Positions 8,715 to 15,200 of a DNA stretch of 21,727 bases are shown here, in pieces (the first letter of the stretch is position 1; every line of letters begins with the position of its first letter). The stretch spans positions 1 through 21,727 of the forward strand of contig PJAB01000715.1 of the NCBI GenBank assembly GCA_002887195.1. The letters run 5' to 3'. The notes under the pieces are model-generated. The model had not been told where the DNA came from, ran no database searches, and worked only from the letters and a program-made list of their open reading frames with translations. The DNA is from Chrysochromulina parva (Eukaryota; Haptophyta; Prymnesiales; Chrysochromulinaceae). The position numbers and the translations under genes are program-made.

Positions 8715-9408
8715 TTTTTTTCTCACGCTGCCCCTCCACAGCAGCAAACGCGTGAAGCAATGGAAGACGGAAAGCGAAGGCCCAAGCAGAAAACATAGAA
8801 AATTTCTCGGGATCGCCGAGGACACTGATCTACGCCGACACCACGAGACACTACTCCCGGGCATGCCACATGCCGCACGCATGAACATATCACCTGACAT
8901 CTGATTCTCCAACTGAACTCCATCTCCACAGTCCATACACTTCCTTTCCGTCGACATCGCTCATCGGACATGCGTCATGCCGCCTCAACCTCAAGGACGC
9001 ACACAGGTCACACCCCCATTGCGCCCCATGTAAATGTACAGTCACCCCCCCTCGGCCAGTCGCCACTCATGCACTCATGACTTACTCACGCAGCATGCGC
9101 ACGTCTCTCACCTCGCACAACAATGTGTACACCATGTATCGGCCGGCCCCTCTCATCATCGGGTTCACGGCAATGTATCGCGTATAGCCTATCGCGTAGT
9201 GATCTGGGGCACCTCAGTAGTACTACTCTGTTGTCTCTGTCCATGGCCACGGATGCATGTGGGATGGTCAGCGCCCTGTCGAGAGAAGTTCCATCTTCTC
9301 CGCGGCAAGGCTTGACGTAGCCGCTCGACCACATCGCTCCAGGCGCCGTGGCAGCGTCGCCCATCCCCATCGCCCACCCCAACCCCTCCCCGGACCCCGC
9401 CAGACTCA
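8715..9408. other. Intergenic spacer between FtsZ 3' end and the surface-protein start
   Basis: These 694 bases lie between two minus-strand genes. They should hold the FtsZ 3' UTR (9408 downward) and the promoter and 5' UTR of the surface-protein gene. The composition is clearly less GC-rich than the flanking exons. A TATCGCGTA word occurs twice (9176-9184 and 9191-9199). I found no convincing small gene, RNA gene or repeat family here. Confidence 0.5.
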
Positions 9409-11740
9409 TCAGATGCCCCACCTGCCGTCGTGTGCGGCCTCATGAGCGTCGCGCTCGGCTTTCAACTTGCGCGCGACGATGCTGTCGTACCAGCGCGCCC
9501 CTTCCAGCTGCTCCTCGGCCGTTGGCGCCATCGTGGGCGTCGGAGCCTCGGCCGCCCCCCCTCTCGGCTGGGCGCCCACGATGGCGCCCGATCGCGCCTC
9601 CGGGCTCGGCGCCGTCGTGGGCGTCGGCTCGGCGCGCACGCCCTCTCCATACGTGCGCTCGCACAGGTATTCATCGTACCGACGGAGCGACTCCTCCGCG
9701 ACCGAGGCGCCGTCGCGGGCAAGCAGCTTGGGCTGCGGCGGGTGGTACGCGAACAGGTCGTATGGAGTCGCACCGGGGGAGGGCGCATCGGGGGGGGACG
9801 ACGAGACGATCTCGGACGGCATCGCCGAAGGCGGCGGCGAAGTCCTCCGTGGCTGCTGCGGCGGCGGCGCGAAGCCCGTCGCGATGAGGCTCACGATCAC
9901 CTCGTCGTCGGGCAGGGAAGGGTCGATCGACGTTCCGAAGATCACGTTCGCGTCATCGACTAGCAGGGGAGACAGTGCCTCGCCCACCTCGCGAACCTGA
10001 TGGGGCATGAGCGACGCACGGTCATCAGCGGTCATCAGCGGTCATCAGCGGTCATCAGCGGTCATCAGCGGTCATCAGCGGTCATCAGCGGACCTGATGG
10101 AGCGTTAGCGACGCACCCCCAGTGATGGAGTAGATGAGGCCGCTGCATTGCTCGAGCTTCACGTCGAGCAGCGGTGACGAGAGCGCTGCCTGCACCGCCG
10201 CCTGCGCCGCGCCCGCGCCCGCAGCACGCCCGATGGTGATGAGGCCGCGCCCCGCGCCTCGCATGATCGCCTCGAGATCTGCAAAGTCGACATTGATCGT
10301 TTGCGACGCCGCGAGCATCGCGGCGACACTGACGATCGCCTGGGCGGCCACCTCGTCCGCAGCATGCAGGGCGTCCCTCAGCGGGAGCCCGTCGGGCAAG
10401 ATCTGGATCAGCTTCTCATTGTGCACCACCACGAGCACATCCACATGCTTGCCGAGCTCCTCGATGGCCGCCTGCGCAGTGTCGTGCCGAGTACCTCCCT
10501 CGAAGCCGAATGGCGCCGAGACGACGGCGACGACGAGCGCCCCGCTCTCGCTCGCGAGACGCGCGACGACGGGCGCCGCGCCTGAGCCGGTCCCCCCGCC
10601 CATGCCCGCGGTCAGAAAGACGAGGTCCGCGCCTAGTAGTCGGCTTCGAATGGCGTCCGCCTCCTCCTCCGCCGCACGCCGCGCGCGCTCGGGCACTCCC
10701 CCGGCCCCGAGCCCACGCAGCGAGGAGGCGCCCAGCTGCACCGAAGAGATGACCACCGCATCCGCGGCGCCCTCCGAGCGCGGGTTGCGAGCGTTGGAGG
10801 CCGCGGCAGCGTCCGCGCTCGCCCTCGTCGCTGCAGCTGCCGAAATCGTCAGGGCCTGGACGTCGGTGTTGAGCAGGCACATCTCGAGCGTCGCACTCGT
10901 CGCGCTGTCGGCCGCCTCACCCATCCCAGACAGCATCGAGGAGAGCGCCGACGGGATGCGCGCGACCGTGTTGCCGCCGCCGCCGCCCACCCCGAAGATC
11001 AGAATCTTGGGCAGCTGCATGTCCTTGGGCGCCATACTGGGCGCGGCTCGAGACTCGCCAGATTCGCGCGCGGCAGGCCGAGCCTTCTCATCGAGGGCCG
11101 CAGGGGTCACCTTGCCCTCGAGCTGGGCAGGCCGCGGCTTGTCGTCGAGCACGGCAGGGCGCCGCCGGACGGCCGAGGCCTCGTCAAGGCGCTGTGGGGG
11201 CTCTAGGCGCAGCATGCACTCGTGCTCTGTCGCTGCCTGCAAGCAGGCCTCCCAATCGGGGAGCAAGCCTGCGGCCGCGGTGGCCGCCGCAGCGGCGGGA
11301 TGGTCCGGCGCGAGCGTCGCCGCCTGCGCGACGATGGGCCTCGCGCGGACCCGCACCTGGCCGCGCACGTCGCTCTCCGCCTTGGCATCGCCTGCTGGCG
11401 TTTCCACTGCCTTTTCGACGCCGTCGCTGGCAGACGGCTGCAGAGCTGAAGCCGCCGCGATCGCGTGGGTCAATGATTTCATCGTGATCTGGCCTGAGAA
11501 CGCGGCCATCTTCGCCTTGCGCAGCAGCTCCTCGCTGATGTTTGGAATTTGAATTTCAAACGGCTTGAGGCGCGCGTGCGCCTGCGACCCATCAGGGGAC
11601 TCGCAGATGGCGAGAAGCTGCGGCACACGCTGGGTCGTCGACGGGGGCCGCTGGGGCGCGAGCGAGAACCCGAACGAAGCAGCTTCGACCGTCAGTAGGT
11701 AGAGCGCCAACAAGCGCCACAAACAAGAGGAAGACGCCAT
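9409..11740 (-). CDS. ftsZ: Plastid-targeted cell-division GTPase FtsZ (two exons)
   Basis: Coding parts are 11740-10094 and 9996-9409, giving 744 residues. FtsZ polymerises with GTP into the plastid division ring on the stromal face. Visible motifs are GVGGGGGN (250-257), LLNTDVQAL (289-297), the tubulin/FtsZ signature GGGTGSG (381-387), the APFGFEGGTR stretch (409-418) and the T7-loop NVDFADLEAIM (483-493) with its catalytic acids. After splicing, SITGGASLTLHQ joins VREVGEALSPLL and then DDANVIFGTSIDPSLPDDE and SLIATGF, the canonical FtsZ C-terminal fold. Residues 1-21 form a signal peptide, followed by SFGFSLAPQRP; this is a bipartite leader of the kind used for secondary plastids. About 240 residues precede the GTPase, including four 9-residue repeats at 194-229. 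A Pro/Ala-rich tail of about 150 residues lacks a recognisable C-terminal FtsZ peptide. Both extensions are unusually long. Confidence 0.93.
9524..9588. repeat. Perfect 16-bp inverted repeat within the FtsZ tail coding region
   Basis: GGCGCCATCGTGGGCG at 9524-9539 is the exact reverse complement of 9573-9588, with a 33-base spacer. In the transcript it could form a strong GC-rich hairpin within the region encoding the low-complexity C-terminal tail. It encodes GAIVGAQ on one arm and TPTMAP on the other. Confidence 0.85.
9997..10093 (-). other. FtsZ intron (97 nt)
   Basis: On the minus strand the donor is CATCAG|GTCCGC (exon ends at 10094). The acceptor is CCCCATCAG|GTTCGC (exon resumes at 9996), phase 0. 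Without splicing the frame stops two codons after the donor (GTC CGC TGA), in the middle of the conserved FtsZ fold. With splicing the fold is complete. The intron is almost entirely a 10-bp tandem array plus a diverged copy of the preceding exon end. Confidence 0.88.
10021..10090. repeat. Seven exact copies of a 10-bp repeat inside the FtsZ intron
   Basis: The unit GTCATCAGCG is repeated seven times without a mismatch and fills 70 of the 97 intron bases. Perfect identity suggests recent expansion or continuing slippage. Confidence 0.97.
11054..11161 (-). repeat. Four imperfect 9-residue repeats in the FtsZ N-terminal extension
   Basis: Residues 194-229 read RPAVLDDKP, RPAQLEGKV, TPAALDEKA and RPAARESGE, an imperfect 27-bp in-frame tandem repeat. 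It lies between the plastid leader and the GTPase domain and is likely a flexible charged linker. Confidence 0.75.
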
Positions 11741-12285
11741 TGAAAAGCGCTCTGTTGAATGCGGGAAATCTCAATTCTCGAGATTCTTCGACGCGCCGCC
11801 TTTTGACGGAGCGCAGTTTGCGCGCAGTGCGCAGCGAGTCGACGCAAGGAAATCAAAGTAACTAAAAGCCGTGCACACTGATGAGACATTGCACTCCACC
11901 CGGTACACTATTGGGCCGCAAACAAGGTATACGTACGTACAAGGCCCACATTCTCCATGCCTAATACAAAGCGTGGGCCCAAGAAAGGTCGGTCGCACCG
12001 CCCACCGGCTAACATAGAGGCCTAACGCGGGGATCGCTCACGACTCACCTCCGCTCACTCGAGACCGTTCTCACGCGCTCCACTGATGACACGACAGTAA
12101 TCTTCAGCATCACCCAGGGTACTCGTATGTGCGTGTACTTATGCCAGATAGTCGCATGCCGCATCTCTCGTCTATGTATCTCTTCCAACCGCCACCACAT
12201 CATCATTCCTCAGTCTGCCCCAAGGGCAATATTGGTCGGCCCGCGCCAGGCAGCCCCCTCGTAGCTCGCAAGGCACCCTCATGCT
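11741..12285. other. Intergenic spacer between myosin 3' end and FtsZ start
   Basis: These 545 bases should hold the FtsZ promoter and 5' UTR (near 11741) and the myosin 3' UTR (near 12285). The AT content is higher than in the exons, with a GTATACGTACGTAC alternating run near 11926-11940. No gene, RNA or clear repeat family was recognised. Confidence 0.5.
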
Positions 12286-15200
12286 TCAATGGTCCGTGTG
12301 GAGCGCGAGCAGCACGCAAAAGGTTTGGAAGGCCGAGAGCGGATGGGCGAAGCCCACACGCCATGGCTGCGCCTCGCCTTTGCTCGAGCGCATTCGCTTC
12401 GCCTGGAGGACGACATTGAGGCGCCCCTTCTCATCGCGATGGCGCAGCTCGACGAGCGCTCGGGAGTCGAGGATCGAGAGGCGGCCGCGCAGAACGAACA
12501 TGTGCTCCCGCGCGCGCCGCTGCTTGTACATCGTGAGCATCGACTGGCCCGGGACCGCGTTCACGCGGAACTGGGCGGCGGCGCCATCGGGCGAGACGCG
12601 TGGGATGATGAGCTCAATCAGCGCGCCCGTCTCGCCCAAGTTGAGCAGCTGCTTGGTCCGGATGAAGCCGAGCTCGCGCGGGAAGCCATAGTAGTTGATG
12701 TAGTCATCGTACATGGCGAGCTCCTGCAGGTGCGAGCCGGCGCTCGGGGGGAGCAGCTGCAGCCGGCCGGTGAACGAGAGCACCCCGTCCATCCAGCGCA
12801 CGTCAAAGTGGGTGATGCCAGTGTCCTCCTGCCGGCGGCACGCGGAGAACATCTCGACCTTGCGCTTGCGACTCACCTTGAACAGCCGGTACTCGGGGAG
12901 CGAGAGGGGCGGCGGCAGCGTCGTGCGCTCCAGCGAGCAGGACATGAACTTCATCTGGGCGGGCGGAGGGTTGAGCATCTCCTCCGCGATGGCGCTGCGC
13001 CCCTCGTCCGGGGCCAAGGGGAGCAGGATGTTGGCATCAAGGTCGCGCACGAGCAACGGCTGCCAGAGCATATCTGCATGCTCAAAGGCGATCGTGCGCC
13101 CCGTGTCCAGGTCCTTGATGGCGAGCGCCTTGTAATGCTGCGGCAGCTTGCGATTGTTGTACGCCTCCGCCTCGGCGTCGTCTGGATAGCCGTCCAGCTC
13201 CGTCTGCTCCGCGCGCTCGATCCAGCGATGCTGGTCGCTCGCGCGGGCAGATCCGGTCGAGCGCGCCGTGTTGGGCGGAGACCGTGCAGCCTGCGGCTGC
13301 TCCCGTTGGCGCTGGAGCTGCTGCCCATGCTGCTGCTGCTGCCCATGCTGCTGCCGCTGCTGGGGCTGGGGCTGGCGATGCTGCCGCGCCATCTCGCCGA
13401 TCTCGTGCTGCTGAGCGACCCTCGCCATCTTCTCACGCGCGCTCAGCTTCGGCAAGGCCACACCGGCGCCCGTGTCAGCGGCGAGCGCGCCCACCGAATG
13501 CGGGCTGCTCTTGAGAGGAGGATACTCGCGCTCCAAATCTTGGATCGTGATGGTGCGCCCCGTGCCGAGGTCCTTGATGGTGACGCCCTTGAGCTCATCC
13601 TCGTCCTCCGAGTAGAAAGCCTCGGCGGCGGGGGCAAAGGCGGCGCGCGGCAGCCGCAGCTGGGCTGCGCGGATCGGCTGCGGCGCGATCGCCACCGGCG
13701 GCGACGCGCCATGGGACGATGTTGGCTGCGGCGAGAGGAAAAAGTCGGAGGTCTCCTCGTAAGTCGGGTCCGAGAAAGGGTAGCCTGCGTGGTCCGAGTC
13801 GGGCGCCATCTTGTGCACTTCGTCCGCCGCGTCGCCGGGCGAGAGCAAGTCCACGTCCTCATAGTCCGCCTCGTCCGCCTCGCCGCGCGGCCATGCGCCA
13901 CCAGCCGTCATCGCTGCCGTGGGCGCCAAGTGGCCCGCCGGCTGCGTGCCGAGACCAGCCGCGATGGAGGCGCCGACGCGCGCGGCGCCGCGCAGTTGGC
14001 GCTGCTGCCTCTCCGGCAGCTGCCAGCCGGGGATGTTCTCGGGCTCGATCCACGAGGTGCGGCGGGTGAGCGGATCGTAAAAATAGTAGCACGGCAGCCC
14101 CTCCTCGTCCGTCATCTCGTACCGTAAGATCGGTGGCTCCCATTGCGTCCCGTTCGTGTTCGGGTTGAAAAAGTACGGGCGGCCGTCGAGGGACGAGAAG
14201 CGCCGCCAGCCGACGGGCATCGATGCCGAGAGCCCCGAGGCGCTCGAGCCCCCGGCGTCATCGTCCTCGGGCGAGCGGGGGCGCAGCGCACCCTCGCGTA
14301 GGGAGGCCTCGCTCAGCGCCTCCGTGAGGGCACAGCCACGCCCATCTCGACGCCCATCGGCCGCGTGCAAGCCCGAGCGCGACGAGTCGTTCTTCGGCGA
14401 CTTGACCGGCGGCGGCGGCGCGAGCACCGGCAGGCCGCCGACGAACATGTCGACGCCCGGGTGAGGGTGCCCCGAAGGGGCGCCCTCCTTTGGCGGCGCA
14501 GAGCGCACCGCGGCCTCTTCCTCCTCGCGCCGCGGAGGCGGCCTGAACATAAAGTCGAAGAAGCTCGCCAACGGCTGGCGCTGCGGCTCGTTGGCCGGGA
14601 GCGCGCCGCCGGGCTTGTTGGCAAGCTGCCGGAGCAGCAGACTGGCCGACTCATCGCGCTTGCCCTCCTGCGGCTGGTTCCAGCCGAGCTTTGAGAGCAT
14701 GTCCGAAAAGAGGTCGAGGACGGCAGCGGAGCCCCCGAGCCCCTCGGCGGCGCTGACGGCTCCATCGGCCTGGGGTGGCGGGTGCTTGAGCCGATAGGCC
14801 GCTTGGATGGTCGAGGCGGCGTCGAGCACGCGAAGGTACTGGCGCATGGCCACCCAGCCGCGCAGGTGCTTCTGCAGCCGAATGGCCGCTCCGCGCCGTG
14901 CCCGGCGCGCCTGGCACGCAAGGCGCACACGGTGCGAGCGCACCGCGTGCTGGATGGTGCCCGCCGACGAGACCATCCGCTTGAAGCGCCGGAGGGCGAG
15001 CCACATGCGCAGGTACTTTTGGGCGATGCGCACGCACTTCCAAAAGGCGCGAAAGCGCTTCTGATGGTAGTACGTGAGGAGCGCGTCGCGTATGCGCGAG
15101 GCGGCCTGCCAAAACGCGTCCACCTTGGATCGAACGAGCGGCTCGAGGACGGACACGTCGAGGGGCTCGAGCGACTCGAGCACCTGGGCCGCGCGGTGGC

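Noticed and set aside
8715..8957. Upstream ATG at 8957 as start of the surface protein
   Set aside because: The extra 81 residues have no targeting logic and would bury a good signal peptide that begins at the ATG at 8714.
9034..9315. Small plus-strand gene of 93 codons in the FtsZ/surface-protein spacer
   Set aside because: The translation has no domain, targeting signal or constrained pattern, and the region is expected to be UTR and promoter.
9409..10035. Frameshifted or broken FtsZ (pseudogene)
   Set aside because: The two open frames join in phase across a clean GT-AG intron, restoring the conserved fold; no other lesion is seen.
10021..10090. CRISPR-like array
   Set aside because: The 10-bp units are directly adjacent, with no spacers, inside a eukaryotic intron; it is a simple minisatellite.
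10134..11552. 472-codon open frame on the plus strand
   Set aside because: It is antisense to FtsZ exon 1; the Ser/Ala/Arg-rich translation mirrors FtsZ codons.
12289..14127. 612-codon open frame on the plus strand
   Set aside because: It is antisense to the myosin tail, with Arg/Leu/Ala-heavy composition and no domain; it is explained by GC-rich third positions of the real gene.
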